Source of the DNA: Sphingomonas sp.
Lineage (GTDB): Bacteria; Pseudomonadota; Alphaproteobacteria; Sphingomonadales; Sphingomonadaceae
DNA length: 64,000 nt
Direction of reading: 5' to 3'
Assembly: GCF_024508665.1 (NCBI RefSeq)
Contig: NZ_JANINP010000006.1
Coordinates: 1,106,001 to 1,170,000, forward strand
In this document: positions 25,707 through 35,542 of the stretch, in pieces
Layout: every line of letters starts with the position of its first letter
Position numbering within the stretch: the first letter of the stretch is position 1
Notes under the pieces: generated by a model
Database searches by the model: none
What the model was told of the DNA's origin: nothing
Seen by the model: only the letters and a program-made list of their open reading frames with translations
Made by a program: the position numbers and the translations under genes

Positions 25707-28700
25707 GCCGTCGCCTCCGGTTCCGCCGGCGGCGGAGCCGGGTGCTCGTGGTGAAGATGCTTCAGCGCGTCGCGCGTCGTGCGGCGGACCAAAACGAAGA
25801 ACAGCGGGATGTAGAATACCGCCAGGATCGTCGCGGTCAGCATGCCGCCGATCACCGCGGTGCCGATCGCGACGCGGCTGTTGGCACCGGCGCCGGTCGC
25901 GATGGCCAGCGGCAGCACGCCGAAGATGAAGGCGAAACTGGTCATCAGGATCGGGCGGAGACGAATGCGCGCTGCTTCCAGTGCCGCCTCGATCACGCGC
26001 TTGCCCGATTTCTCCGCCTGCTCGGCGAACTCGATCATCAGGATCGCGTTCTTGGCGGCCAATCCCATCGTCGTGAGCAGGCCGATCTGGAGATAGACGT
26101 CGTTCTGCAACCCGCGCAGCGTCACCGCGAACACCGATCCGACCAGCCCGAGCGGAATGATCAGCAGCACGGCGATCGGGATCGTCCAGCTCTCGTAGAG
26201 CGCGGCCAGGCACAGGAACACGACCAGCAGCGACAGTCCGTAGAGGATCGGCGCCTGGCCCGAGGACAAACGCTCCTGGTACGATGCGCCGCTCCATTCG
26301 ATCGAGGTTCCCGGGATCTTGGCGGCCATCTCCTCGATCCGCTTCATCGCGTCGCCCGAGCTCTTGCCCGGCGCCGACTGGCCGGAAATCTCGTAGGAGG
26401 AAATGCCGTTGAAGCGGCTGAGCGAGGTCGGCGCGTTCGACCAGGAGATCGTCGCGAAGGAAGAGAAGGGTACCATCTGCCCGTTCGAGCCGCGGACGTA
26501 CCATTTGGCGATGTCCTCGGGCGACGAGCGGTAGGGCGCATCACCCTGGACATAGACGCGTTTGACGCGGCCACGGTCGTTGAAGTCGTTGACGTAGCTG
26601 CCGCCCCAGGCCGTCGACAGGGTGGCGTTGACGCTCGCCTGGGTCAGTCCCAGCACCGACAATTTCTGGGCATCGGTATCGACCTTGAGCGTCGGCTGGT
26701 CGGGCAAGTCGCTTGGACGCACCGCGGCAAGCGTCGGGTCCGCGCGCGCGTCGGCCAGCAATTGGTCGCGTGCGGCCCGGAACTGGTCGCGAGTCAGGCC
26801 GCCGGTATTCTCCAGCTCCACAGTGAAGCCCGACGATTGGCCGAGGCCGCGCACCGCGGCGGGCACGGTGGCATAGAATTCGACGTCGCGCAGCGCGCCC
26901 AGCGCCTTGGTCGCACGGTTGGTGATCGCATCGGCGCCGTTCTCGCTGCCCTTGCGCTCGCTCCAATCCTTCAGCGCGACGAAGCCGCGTCCGGCATTCT
27001 GGCCGCCGCCACCGCCGCCCCCCGTGCCGGACACGGTTAATATGGCGGCCGTGTTCTTGCCTTCGGTCTTGAGGAAATAATCCTCGATCGTCTTCTGCGC
27101 TGCCTGGGTGCGGTTGATCGTCGCGCCCGCTGGCAGGTTGAACTGGATCTGCGCAAAGCCCTGGTCCTCGGTGGGCAGGAAGCCGGTCGGCAGCCGCACG
27201 AACAGGATTACCAGTATCGCGATGACGCACGCATAGATCGCCAGGAACAGCCATTTGCGGTCGACGACCCTGCTCACCCGGTCGGTGTACCAATTCACCA
27301 TTCGCTCGAAATTGGTGTTGAACCAGTCGCGCGCCTTTTCGGTGTGGCGATAGACCCAGCCGTCGTGGCGCTCCTGTTCCTTGCGCTTGAGCAAGGTCGT
27401 TGTCAGGGCCGGGGTCAGGATCAGCGCAACGACCACCGACAGCACCATCGCCGACACGATCGTCAGCGAGAATTGGCGATAGATCACGCCGGTCGATCCG
27501 CCGAAGAACGCCATCGGCAGGAACACCGCCGACAGCACCAGCGCGATCGCGACCAGGGCGATCTGGATCTCGCTCATCGACTTGATGGTGGCGTCGCGAG
27601 GAGACATCCCCGGATTCTCTTCCATCACGCGCTCGACATTCTCGACCACGACGATGGCGTCGTCGACCAGCAGGCCGATCGCGAGCACCAGACCGAACAG
27701 CGTCAGCGTGTTGATCGAAAAGCCGGCGACCGCGAACACGCCGAACGTCCCGAGCAGGACGACCGGCACCGCGATCGTCGGGATCAGGGTCGCGCGCCAG
27801 CTCTGCAGGAACACGAACATGACGATCACGACGAGGACGATCGCCTCGAACAAGGTCTTCACCACGTCCTCGATCGACAATTTGATGAAGGTCGTCGAGT
27901 CGTTGGGGAAATCGTAGGCGAAGCCTTGCGGGAAGTTCTTCGACTGGGTCTCGATCTCTTTCTTGACCAGTTCGGCGGTGGTCAGCGCGTCGGCGCCGGG
28001 CGCCAGGCTGACCGCGATGCCGGCCCCGGGATGGCCGTTGACCCGGCTGACGATCGCGTAGCTTTCCGAACCGAGCTCGATCCTGGCGACATCGGACAGG
28101 TGAACGGTCGACCCGTCGGGCTGTGTCTTGACGACGATGTTGGCGAATTGCGCCGGGGTCGACAAGCGCGACTGCGCGGTGACGGTCGCGTTCAGCATCT
28201 GATCGGGGCCGCTCGGAACACCGCCGACCTCGCCCGCCGCGACCTCGGCATTCTGCGCGGTGATCGCGGTCGTGATGTCGGCCGGCACCAGGCTGTAGCT
28301 TTGCAGCTTGTCCGGGTTGAGCCAGATCCGCATGCCATATTGCGCGCCGAACACATTGGTATCGCCGACGCCGGGGATGCGCCCGATCGAGTCCTGCAGG
28401 TTGGACACCAGATAGTCGGACACGTCGAGGTTCGTCTTCTGGTCGGTGGTGTCGTAGATCGCCGCGATCAGCAGGAAGTCGGGGTTGGACTTGGTTACCG
28501 TCAGGCCCTGTTGCTGGACCTGTTGTGGCAGGCGGCTCAGCGCCTGCTGAACCTTGTTCTGGACCTGGACCTGCGCGATGTCGGGGTTGGTCCCCTTCTG
28601 GAACGTCGCGCTGATCGTTACCTGGCCGCGCGACGACGAGTTCGAGCTGAAATAGAGCAGGCCATCGATTCCGGTCAGCTGCTGCTCGATCACCTGGGTA

Positions 28701-28882
28701 ACGCTGTTTTCCAGCGTGACCGCGGACGCGCCCGGATAGCTCGCGCGGATATTGACCTGGGGCGGCGCCACGTCGGGGAATTGTTCGACCGGCAGCGTGA
28801 AGATGCTGCCCAGGCCGACCAGCATGATGATGATCGCGATGACCCAGGCGAAGATCGGCCGGTCGATGAAGATGCGCGACAT
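25703..28882 (-). CDS. RND multidrug efflux pump, HAE1 family (AcrB/MexB-like)
   Basis: A 1059-residue inner-membrane proton antiporter. The N-terminus MSRIFIDRPIFAWVIAIIIM is classic; TM4 keeps the proton-relay Asp pair (AIGLLVDDAIVVVENVERVM), and TM10-12 end in VIGGMLTATILAVFYIPLFF. It drives export of hydrophobic drugs, bile-salt-like compounds or solvents through the flanking adaptor and channel. A Gly-rich loop (GTGGGGGGGQNAG) lies near residue 625. Confidence 0.96.
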   Translation of the reverse strand: MSRIFIDRPIFAWVIAIIIMLVGLGSIFTLPVEQFPDVAPPQVNIRASYPGASAVTLENSVTQVIEQQLTGIDGLLYFSSNSSSRGQVTISATFQKGTNPDIAQVQVQNKVQQALSRLPQQVQQQGLTVTKSNPDFLLIAAIYDTTDQKTNLDVSDYLVSNLQDSIGRIPGVGDTNVFGAQYGMRIWLNPDKLQSYSLVPADITTAITAQNAEVAAGEVGGVPSGPDQMLNATVTAQSRLSTPAQFANIVVKTQPDGSTVHLSDVARIELGSESYAIVSRVNGHPGAGIAVSLAPGADALTTAELVKKEIETQSKNFPQGFAYDFPNDSTTFIKLSIEDVVKTLFEAIVLVVIVMFVFLQSWRATLIPTIAVPVVLLGTFGVFAVAGFSINTLTLFGLVLAIGLLVDDAIVVVENVERVMEENPGMSPRDATIKSMSEIQIALVAIALVLSAVFLPMAFFGGSTGVIYRQFSLTIVSAMVLSVVVALILTPALTTTLLKRKEQERHDGWVYRHTEKARDWFNTNFERMVNWYTDRVSRVVDRKWLFLAIYACVIAILVILFVRLPTGFLPTEDQGFAQIQFNLPAGATINRTQAAQKTIEDYFLKTEGKNTAAILTVSGTGGGGGGGQNAGRGFVALKDWSERKGSENGADAITNRATKALGALRDVEFYATVPAAVRGLGQSSGFTVELENTGGLTRDQFRAARDQLLADARADPTLAAVRPSDLPDQPTLKVDTDAQKLSVLGLTQASVNATLSTAWGGSYVNDFNDRGRVKRVYVQGDAPYRSSPEDIAKWYVRGSNGQMVPFSSFATISWSNAPTSLSRFNGISSYEISGQSAPGKSSGDAMKRIEEMAAKIPGTSIEWSGASYQERLSSGQAPILYGLSLLVVFLCLAALYESWTIPIAVLLIIPLGLVGSVFAVTLRGLQNDVYLQIGLLTTMGLAAKNAILMIEFAEQAEKSGKRVIEAALEAARIRLRPILMTSFAFIFGVLPLAIATGAGANSRVAIGTAVIGGMLTATILAVFYIPLFFVLVRRTTRDALKHLHHEHPAPPPAEPEATA

Positions 28883-28886
28883 GGGC

Positions 28887-30095
28887 TCAGCCGTCCGTGC
28901 CGGTGCGCTTGCCCCCTTGCGGCGCTCCGATCTTTTGCGGCGTGCCCGCGGGTACCGCCTTGACCGGCTGGTTGGGCTTCAGCTTGCCGATCCCCTGGGT
29001 GATCACCTTGTCGCCCTGTTTCAGGCCGCCGGTCACTACCCAATTGGTGCCGACCGTTCGCGACGTGGTGATGTTGCGCGGGACCGCCTTGCTGTCGGCG
29101 CTCAGCACATAGACCTGGGCATTGCCCTGGGGGTCGCGCGTCACCGCGGTCTGCGGGACCAGGAACGCATTGGGGTCGCTCGCCTGGGCGAAGTCGGCGC
29201 GGACGAACATACCGGGCAGCAGCAGCCCTTGCGGATTGGGGAAACGCGCGCGCAGGGTCACCGTGCCGGTGGCCGGATCGACCGTGACTTCGGAGAATTC
29301 GACGCTGCCGACATAGCCATAATCGCTGCCATCCTCGAGCTTCAGATGAACTTCGGCCTTGGTCGGCACCGCGCCTCCGCCGGCAAGCGCGCGGCGCAGG
29401 CGCAGCAAGTCGGCGGAGCTTTGCTGGATATCGACATAGATCGGGTCGAGCGCCGAAATAACGGCCAGCGGGTCGGTCTGGTTGTTGGCGACCAGCGCAC
29501 CTTCGGTGAACAGCGAGCGGCCGATCTTGCCGCTGATCGGGGCGGGCACGGTGGTGAAGCGCAGGTTGATCTTGGCCGTGTCCAGCGCGGCGCGGTTCTG
29601 GGCGACGGCGGCATTGGCCTGGCGCGCCGCGGCGGCGGCGTCGGTGTAATCCTGCGCGGCGACCGCTTGCTCCTTGGCCAACGGGGCATAGCGATCGGCC
29701 TTGACCCTGGCCGCTTCGGCACTGGCCTGCGCGCTCGCGAGATTCGCCGACGCCTGGTTGGCCGCCGCGCGATAGAGGCTGGGATCGATCTGATAGAGCG
29801 GCTGGCCCTTTTTCACGAACGACCCTTCGGTGAAGAACCGCTTGCGGATGATGCCCGATACCTGAGGCCTCACCTCGGACGTCTGATAGGCGCTGGTGCG
29901 TGCGGCAAGTTCCGTGACCATCGGCACGCTGGACGGCTGGATCACGATATAGCCGACTTCGGGAGTACCCTGCTGGCCGTGCCGGCCGCCCTTCGCGGCA
30001 TTGTCGCGCGCGCCGCATGCGCTCAGCGCGAACAGGCCGATCGATGCGGCGGCGAGGGCGGACCGCGCCACCCGACGATGGGGGAGAAAAGGCAT
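28887..30095 (-). CDS. RND efflux periplasmic adaptor (AcrA/MexA family)
   Basis: A 402-residue membrane-fusion lipoprotein: lipobox LSAC near residue 27, lipoyl/hairpin/beta-barrel order (VRPQVSGIIRKRFFTEGSFVKKGQPLYQIDPS, long coiled coil, then PATGTVTLRARFPNPQGLLLPGMFV). ATG 30095 is preferred; the frame is open to a TTG at 30131. First gene of the operon; four bases separate it from the pump gene. No regulator gene is adjacent. Confidence 0.93.
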   Translation of the reverse strand: MPFLPHRRVARSALAAASIGLFALSACGARDNAAKGGRHGQQGTPEVGYIVIQPSSVPMVTELAARTSAYQTSEVRPQVSGIIRKRFFTEGSFVKKGQPLYQIDPSLYRAAANQASANLASAQASAEAARVKADRYAPLAKEQAVAAQDYTDAAAAARQANAAVAQNRAALDTAKINLRFTTVPAPISGKIGRSLFTEGALVANNQTDPLAVISALDPIYVDIQQSSADLLRLRRALAGGGAVPTKAEVHLKLEDGSDYGYVGSVEFSEVTVDPATGTVTLRARFPNPQGLLLPGMFVRADFAQASDPNAFLVPQTAVTRDPQGNAQVYVLSADSKAVPRNITTSRTVGTNWVVTGGLKQGDKVITQGIGKLKPNQPVKAVPAGTPQKIGAPQGGKRTGTDG

Positions 30096-30176
30096 GGGGC
30101 GGCTGATGGTTGCCCGATCGGTGCGTGTCAAACGCCGGATTGTCGCAAATTTTATCAGCTGCGAACCTTTATCCAG

Positions 30177-30647
30177 CTATTTGGCAGCGATCAGGACCCG
30201 CATTTGCGCGGTCCTCGCGTTCGACAATTGCACAATATAGGTTCCGGGCTGGAGGTCGAAATCGACGATCTTGCGGATCCCCGAACAGGGCGCCCCTTCC
30301 ATATGTCCGGCCGAAGTCAACGGCTTGCCATCGCGCACCAGATCGACCCATGCGCCGTTCTGCAACACGATGCGATAGGTTCCGGCTGCCGCCACGGTCA
30401 CGTGATAGACGCCGCCAAAGGTGCCGGCGGCGGGCTTGCGCGCGAGCGGCACGGGGAAAGTCACGCTGTCGATCGGCTGCAGGGTCAGCGCGATAGTCTT
30501 GCCCGGCGCGATCGCATCGGCGGTCATGCCCGGCGCCGCACTCCATGCTTCGAGCCCAGCCGGCGGCGCGACGGGGGCGGCGCAGACAGGCGCGGCAGTG
30601 GCGGGCGACGCCTGCAGCAACAGGAGGGCGAACAGACTGGCGATCAT
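30177..30647 (-). CDS. Small exported hypothetical protein
   Basis: A 156-residue protein with a signal peptide (MIASLFALLLLQASPATA) and a beta-rich body (GTYRIVLQNGAWVDLVRDGK, PGTYIVQLSNARTAQMRVLI) that reads like a jelly-roll or pre-peptidase C-terminal type domain. Two Cys could form a disulfide. It lies about 80 bases upstream of the efflux operon on the same strand. Function unknown. Confidence 0.65.
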   Translation of the reverse strand: MIASLFALLLLQASPATAAPVCAAPVAPPAGLEAWSAAPGMTADAIAPGKTIALTLQPIDSVTFPVPLARKPAAGTFGGVYHVTVAAAGTYRIVLQNGAWVDLVRDGKPLTSAGHMEGAPCSGIRKIVDFDLQPGTYIVQLSNARTAQMRVLIAAK

Positions 30648-30680
30648 CGCGCGCGACTCCAAATCGTGGACCCGATGGTC

Positions 30681-31400
30681 CTAGATCGCTGTCGAATGAC
30701 GCGCAAACGGATCGGCGATCGAGATATCGAAATGCGTGTTCATTTCGGCCAATGCGGCGACGCTGTCGCGATTGGCGATAGCCTGGGCCAGCCGGCGGTG
30801 CTGGTCGAGGATCGCCGCCCGCTGGTCGGCGGAGCTGTGGGCACGCCAGGCGGCCGGCACTTCGGCGGTCATCACCGATTCGAACGAGCGAATGATGGTA
30901 TAGAGCAGCACATTGCCGCTGGCCTTGGCGATCGCCTGGTGAAAGGCGATATCGTGTTGGGTCAGGGCGTCTAGATCGCCGCCATGCGCCGTCATCGCCT
31001 CTGCATGGCCGACGATTGCACGCGCATCCGCATCGCTGCGACGGATCGCGGCGAGCTCGGCGGTACGCAATTCCAAAGTGCGTCGGACATCCCAGATTTC
31101 GCCGAGGGTAACTTGCGCGGTGGCGACAGCGTGGTCGAATGACGTCGACAACACCGACCCGTCGATTGCCGCGACGCGTGGCTTGCGGCCATTGCCGACA
31201 TCGATCTGACGCAAGGCCGCCAAGGTAGAGAATGCCTCGCGCATCACCGCGCGGCTGACTCCCAGCCTGTCGGCGAACGCCCCCTCGCCAGGTAAGGTGT
31301 CGCCGACCTTCAGGTCGTGTTCGCGGATATGGTCGCGTACGGCCCGTACCGCGTGATCGACCAACGATCCGCTGTCAATGGCACGAACCCCCTCGCTCAT
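30681..31400 (-). CDS. FadR-type GntR-family regulator (FCD domain)
   Basis: A 239-residue regulator with N-terminal winged helix (LPGEGAFADRLGVSRAVMREAFSTL) and a C-terminal FCD helical domain with metal/ligand residues (RRTLELRTAELAA, HDIAFHQAIAKASGN, DQHRRLAQAI, NTHFD). FCD regulators commonly sense hydroxy or keto acids and sugar acids. ATG 31400 (MSEGVRAID) fits the family. Divergent from the cdh gene; the target is unclear. Confidence 0.9.
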   Translation of the reverse strand: MSEGVRAIDSGSLVDHAVRAVRDHIREHDLKVGDTLPGEGAFADRLGVSRAVMREAFSTLAALRQIDVGNGRKPRVAAIDGSVLSTSFDHAVATAQVTLGEIWDVRRTLELRTAELAAIRRSDADARAIVGHAEAMTAHGGDLDALTQHDIAFHQAIAKASGNVLLYTIIRSFESVMTAEVPAAWRAHSSADQRAAILDQHRRLAQAIANRDSVAALAEMNTHFDISIADPFARHSTAI

Positions 31401-31568
31401 GCGGCCGGAGGATGCGCGCGATACCGGATCGGTGCAACCCGTGATAGCGCCAGGGGAAGTAGCGAGGCGATCGTCTTGGCGGGACCGTAGGAGCACAATT
31501 ACCGCCGAACTCGACTGGCCGTGTCCATGTGCCGGTTATACAGTGGTTAGCGCGCCAGAAGGTGCAAG

Positions 31569-32420
31569 ATGGGGGAACAGGTGACGCTATCCAGACGTCT
31601 CGCTATGGTCCTTGCGATCGCAGGTTATGCGGCACTTGCGGGATGCGCGACGCCGATGAATCCGCCGCGCGCGACGGTCTTGGTGCCGGCAGCACCAATC
31701 CTGCCGCCACCGCCGATCCATGCCAATGGACAAGTGCTGTGGAGCATCGTCAATGGTAAATGCGTTCCCGACCAGCAGGCAAACGCCAAGCCCGACCCCT
31801 GCGCCGAGATCGCGATCGCTAGCGGCGTCGACAAGGGCTATGCCGTGCTCAAGGACCGCGTCGGCGTCAGCCAGTATCTCGTCATGCCGACCCGGCTCAT
31901 CACCGGCATTGAAGATCCGCGGCTCCTGGCGCCAGGCGCGACCAATTATTTCGACGCCGCCTGGCGCGTCCGCGGCCTGGTCGATCAGCGGCTCGGCACG
32001 ACATTGACCCGCGACGATGTCGGCATCGCGGTCAATTCGATCTACGGGCGCAGCCAGGACCTCTTGCATCTCCATGTCGATTGCCTGCGGATCGACGTAC
32101 GAGACGAACTCCACCACCAGCTTGCCGCGGTCGGGCGTCGTTGGTCGGCACCGATCACGCTTGGGGGACAGCGGTATTACGCGCTGCGCATCCAAGGCAA
32201 CGACCGCGTACCGATCGATCCGTTTCGCGCGCTGGCCAGTGGCTTGAGGGTGCCGCCGGCCGAAATGGGGGCGTGGACCCTGGTCCTTGCCGGCGCGACC
32301 TTCAAAGACGGTCCAGGCTTCGTCTTGCTCGCGGCGCGCGCAGACCCGGCCGGCGGATATGACGGGTCGGGCGAAGACATCCAAGACCACCAATGCGCAG
32401 GGCGCGGCGCCGCAAAGTAA
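31569..32420 (+). CDS. cdh: CDP-diacylglycerol diphosphatase
   Basis: A 283-residue enzyme cleaving CDP-diacylglycerol to CMP and phosphatidate, from phospholipid turnover. The diagnostic core NSIYGRSQDLLHLHVDCL (HIT-like) and the end GEDIQDHQC are present; residues 10-28 form a signal/anchor with lipobox-like LAGC, so the catalytic part faces the periplasm. ATG 31569 follows GAAGGTG. A proline-rich linker follows the anchor. Confidence 0.88.
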   Translation: MGEQVTLSRRLAMVLAIAGYAALAGCATPMNPPRATVLVPAAPILPPPPIHANGQVLWSIVNGKCVPDQQANAKPDPCAEIAIASGVDKGYAVLKDRVGVSQYLVMPTRLITGIEDPRLLAPGATNYFDAAWRVRGLVDQRLGTTLTRDDVGIAVNSIYGRSQDLLHLHVDCLRIDVRDELHHQLAAVGRRWSAPITLGGQRYYALRIQGNDRVPIDPFRALASGLRVPPAEMGAWTLVLAGATFKDGPGFVLLAARADPAGGYDGSGEDIQDHQCAGRGAAK

Positions 32421-32492
32421 GCGCCGCCCGAGCCGCGTTGACCCTTCGCCAATATTATGGCACGCATAGTGCCAATAAATGCGGCGAGGGAG

Positions 32493-33416
32493 ATGGCCAT
32501 GGAGGTATTGCGAACGCCGGACGAGCGCTTCGCCGGTCTGGCCGATTATCCGTTCGCGCCACATTACCTGATGGTGACCGATGCCGACGGCACCGAATTG
32601 CGCATCCACTATGTCGATGAAGGCCCCCGCGACGCCGCGCCGATCTTGCTGATGCACGGCGAGCCGAGTTGGTCGTACCTTTATCGCAAGTTCGTCCCTA
32701 TCCTCGTTGCGCGCGGGCACCGGGTGATCGCACCCGACCTGATCGGGTTCGGCAAGTCCGACAAGCCGGCGGCACGAAGCGATTACACCTATGAGCGCCA
32801 TGTCGCCTGGATGAGCGACTGGCTTGCCGCGCTCGACCTTACCGACATCACCTTGTTCTGCCAGGACTGGGGCGGGCTGATCGGCCTGCGGCTGGTCGCG
32901 GCGTTTCCCGATCGTTTCGCGCGTCTGATCGTGTCCAACACCGGGCTGCCGGTCGGAAGCGGATCGTCCGAAGGATTCGATGCCTGGCTCGCATTCAGCC
33001 AGAACGTGCCGCAATTCCCGGTCGGCTTCATCGTCAATGGCGGCACCACGCGCGACCTGACCGCCGCGGAGATCGCAGCCTATGACGCGCCGTTTCCTGA
33101 CGAAACCTACAAGGAAGGCGCGCGCCAGTTCCCGACCTTGGTGCCGATCACGCCCGATCACCCGTCGGTCGCCGAAAACCGCACTGCCTGGGCGGTCCTC
33201 GAACGGTTCGAGCGACCGGTGCTTACCGCGTTCGGGGACAAGGACGCCGTGACCAAAGGCGGCGAACGAGCCTTCATCGATCGCATTCCGGGCGCCAGGG
33301 GGCAGCCGCACCGGATCATCGCCGGTGGTGGGCACTTCATTCAGGAGGACGCGCCGGAGGAATTGTGCGGCCTGATCGACGATCTGATTCGCGCCGACAC
33401 GGGCGTCGCGGCATGA
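32493..33416 (+). CDS. Haloalkane dehalogenase (DhmA/HLD-I type)
   Basis: About 307 residues of alpha/beta hydrolase. It follows the HLD-I pattern from the first residues ([22 protein letters not shown]): [10 protein letters not shown], Asp nucleophile and halide-binding Trp in CQDWGG, and catalytic His in [10 protein letters not shown]. It should hydrolyse haloalkanes to alcohols and halide. Start is ATG 32493 (GGCGAGGGAG just before) or 32499. Its stop overlaps the next gene (ATGA). Substrate range cannot be told. Confidence 0.9.
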   Translation: MAMEVLRTPDERFAGLADYPFAPHYLMVTDADGTELRIHYVDEGPRDAAPILLMHGEPSWSYLYRKFVPILVARGHRVIAPDLIGFGKSDKPAARSDYTYERHVAWMSDWLAALDLTDITLFCQDWGGLIGLRLVAAFPDRFARLIVSNTGLPVGSGSSEGFDAWLAFSQNVPQFPVGFIVNGGTTRDLTAAEIAAYDAPFPDETYKEGARQFPTLVPITPDHPSVAENRTAWAVLERFERPVLTAFGDKDAVTKGGERAFIDRIPGARGQPHRIIAGGGHFIQEDAPEELCGLIDDLIRADTGVAA

Positions 33417-33823
33417 ACGTCGTCAACGCGGTATTCCCGCCGGCGGAACAGGCGGCGGCGTTCTTCGGCGGCGCCGAGGACGGTCCGTTCGTGATGGTCA
33501 ATTTGCTCAAGTTCAAGGAGCGCGCCGACTACCCTGACGGCAGCGACGCCGCCCTCTCGGGGCGCGAAGCCTATGCCCGCTATGGTGCCGGCGTCCAGGC
33601 GTGTCTGGCCGCAGTGGGCGGCAAGCAGATCTATGCAGGCGCCGTCACCGAGCTGATGCTGGGTGAGGTGGACGAGCTCTGGGACATGGTGGCCCTGGCA
33701 CAATATCCGTCGCGCGCCGCGATGATGGCGATGGTCCAGTCGCCGGAATATCAGGCGATCGAGAAGCACCGCGTCGCGGGCTTGGCCGGGCAGCTCAACA
33801 TTCGGACCAAGCCGATCGGCTGA
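33413..33823 (+). CDS. DUF1330 family protein
   Basis: A 136-residue ferredoxin-like alpha+beta barrel protein ([52 protein letters not shown]). ATG 33413 overlaps the dehalogenase stop (ATGA), so it is translationally coupled to it. Biochemical role is not known; such small dimeric alpha-beta barrels often act on or carry small aromatic compounds. Confidence 0.82.
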   Translation: MNVVNAVFPPAEQAAAFFGGAEDGPFVMVNLLKFKERADYPDGSDAALSGREAYARYGAGVQACLAAVGGKQIYAGAVTELMLGEVDELWDMVALAQYPSRAAMMAMVQSPEYQAIEKHRVAGLAGQLNIRTKPIG

Positions 33824-33842
33824 TGTTTGGCGTCCTTGCTCC

Positions 33843-33955
33843 CCTCCCTGCAAGGGAGGGACTGGGGGTGGGTGCGAGCGTCCGCGCGCCCTATATGACT
33901 CAATAACTGAACGCTAAACCCACCCCTTGATCCCGCCCCCTTGCAGGGCGGGGAA
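33843..33955. repeat. Intergenic nested inverted-repeat element
   Basis: TCCCTGCAAGGGAGGG opens and GCCCCCTTGCAGGGCGGGG closes the element, with GGGGGTGGGT pairing to ACCCACCCC inside around a 40-base AT-richer core. Same architecture as the element at 17407. It sits between two convergent genes and could serve as a bidirectional 3' structure. Confidence 0.65.
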
Positions 33956-33958
33956 CCT

Positions 33959-35044
33959 CTACCCGATCGGCGGCCGCGTGAACTCCACACCGCGCGACCC
34001 GGGGGCCAGGCTGAACATCATTCCGTCCTCGCCGACCATTATCGGCCCGTCATAGAGCTGCCGCGCGTCGCCCAGGAACGCCGGATACATCAGTCGCGAC
34101 GGCATCTGCGGGATGACGTGGCTGAACACCACAAAGCGGACCCCCGCCGCCTGCGCCTCGCGCGCGACCGCTTCGGGCGAGGCATGATAGCTCAAGATGT
34201 CGCGCGTGATCTGCGCGGTGCCGGTGATCCCGCGCCGGGTCAGGGCCGCGGTCACGAGTTTGACCAGCTTGGGTTGCAGACCCTCGTGAACCAGCAGGTC
34301 AGTCCCGCGCGCGGCGGCGACCAACGCGGGGCTCGTGGTCGTGTCGCCGCTCACCACCACCGACCGTCCTTTATAGTCGAAGCGATAACCAACCGCCGGG
34401 TCGACCGGCCCGTGATCGACGCGAAAGGCGGAGACGCGCAAACCATCGGCATCGAACACGACGACGCGATCATTCGACCCGCGTGGGGGAATGGCGAAGG
34501 GGCGGGCGATCCCGCCCGCGCCGGACGGCGGTGCGATCACCGGGCCGTGATGCGCGGTGCGATAGCCCGAATCGAGCGCATAAGCGGCGTCGAACCCGGC
34601 CACCACCCGCTCGACGCCCGGTGGGCCATAGATGGGCAGCGGGCTGGTCGCGCCATTGCCGGTCCAGCGCAGCAGCATCATCGGGCCCAGCCCGTCGATA
34701 TGGTCGGAATGGAAATGGGTCAGGAACACGCCCTCGATCCGGCCATTCGGTATCCCCATCAGCACGATATTGCGCGCGCCGCCTTCGCCCGAATCGACGA
34801 CGAAAATGTGCTTGCCTGCGATGATCACGGTGCACGCTCCCGCTCGGGTCGGGTCGGGCAGGGGGGAACCGGTCCCGCACAGGGCGACATGCAGTCCGTC
34901 GCCCAGCGACGCCGTCCGGTCCAGACCGGCACGTTCGTCGAGCGCGGCGCGCAGCAACGTCGCGCCCGCTTGCCGCTCGAACGACGCCATACCGGCGACT
35001 GCCGCGAGAGCCGCCGCGATCGCGACGACGAACCTTTTGCGCAT
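33959..35044 (-). CDS. Exported MBL-fold metallohydrolase
   Basis: A 361-residue metallo-beta-lactamase-fold protein with signal peptide (MRKRFVVAIAAALAAVAGMA) and the zinc signature THFHSDHIDG, plus VVSGDT, HEG and a late SHV histidine. Overall layout follows RNase Z/arylsulfatase AtsA-like members. With the divergent sulfatase operon next door, a role on sulfate or phosphate esters is possible, but only the fold is certain. Confidence 0.85.
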   Translation of the reverse strand: MRKRFVVAIAAALAAVAGMASFERQAGATLLRAALDERAGLDRTASLGDGLHVALCGTGSPLPDPTRAGACTVIIAGKHIFVVDSGEGGARNIVLMGIPNGRIEGVFLTHFHSDHIDGLGPMMLLRWTGNGATSPLPIYGPPGVERVVAGFDAAYALDSGYRTAHHGPVIAPPSGAGGIARPFAIPPRGSNDRVVVFDADGLRVSAFRVDHGPVDPAVGYRFDYKGRSVVVSGDTTTSPALVAAARGTDLLVHEGLQPKLVKLVTAALTRRGITGTAQITRDILSYHASPEAVAREAQAAGVRFVVFSHVIPQMPSRLMYPAFLGDARQLYDGPIMVGEDGMMFSLAPGSRGVEFTRPPIG

Positions 35045-35155
35045 CCCCTTTTTCCCTTCGACGGCAGGATGGGCGTATATTTTGGCATAATCAATGCCGA
35101 AACATTGCGCTGGGCGCGGCGGCTGCTAAAGTGGGCAAAACAGGGGAGGGATCGG

Positions 35156-35542
35156 ATGCGTAATATCGTCCGCGTTGCCGTGGGTCTGGTCGGACTATTC
35201 AACGTCGTGCTGGGACTCGGATTCCTGCTCGATCCGGCGCAAGCCGGTCTGCGCTTTTTCCTGACCTCCTTGGGAACGCAGGGCATGGCGACGATGCGTG
35301 CCGACTTCACTGCATTCTTCGTGACCGGCGGCGTCTTCGCGCTTGCTGCGGCGTGGCGGGCCTGGCGCCTGCCGTTGCTCGTCCCGCTTTGCTTGCTGTC
35401 GATCGCCATCGTCGGACGCACGATCAGCCTCGTCGCCGATGGAGCGCCGACGATCGCCTTTCCTCCGATGGCGGCCGAAGCGATCATGATCGCGTTGCTC
35501 GCACTGGGCTGGCGCACGTTCGAGGCGGAGCGCAACCGATGA
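35156..35542 (+). CDS. DUF4345-like small membrane protein
   Basis: A 128-residue protein with four hydrophobic helices (VAVGLVGLFNVVLGLGFLL, FFVTGGVFALAAAW, LLVPLCLLSIAIVG, AIMIALLALGW). ATG 35156 follows AGGGGAGGG. It begins an operon: its stop overlaps the sulfatase start (ATGA). Function unknown; the family is often seen beside oxidoreductases and hydrolases. Confidence 0.75.
   Translation: MRNIVRVAVGLVGLFNVVLGLGFLLDPAQAGLRFFLTSLGTQGMATMRADFTAFFVTGGVFALAAAWRAWRLPLLVPLCLLSIAIVGRTISLVADGAPTIAFPPMAAEAIMIALLALGWRTFEAERNR

Noticed and set aside
27344..28963. Plus-strand ORF of 539 codons opposite the RND pump
   Set aside because: His/Arg/Asp-rich mirror frame of the pump gene; no ribosome site and no family likeness.
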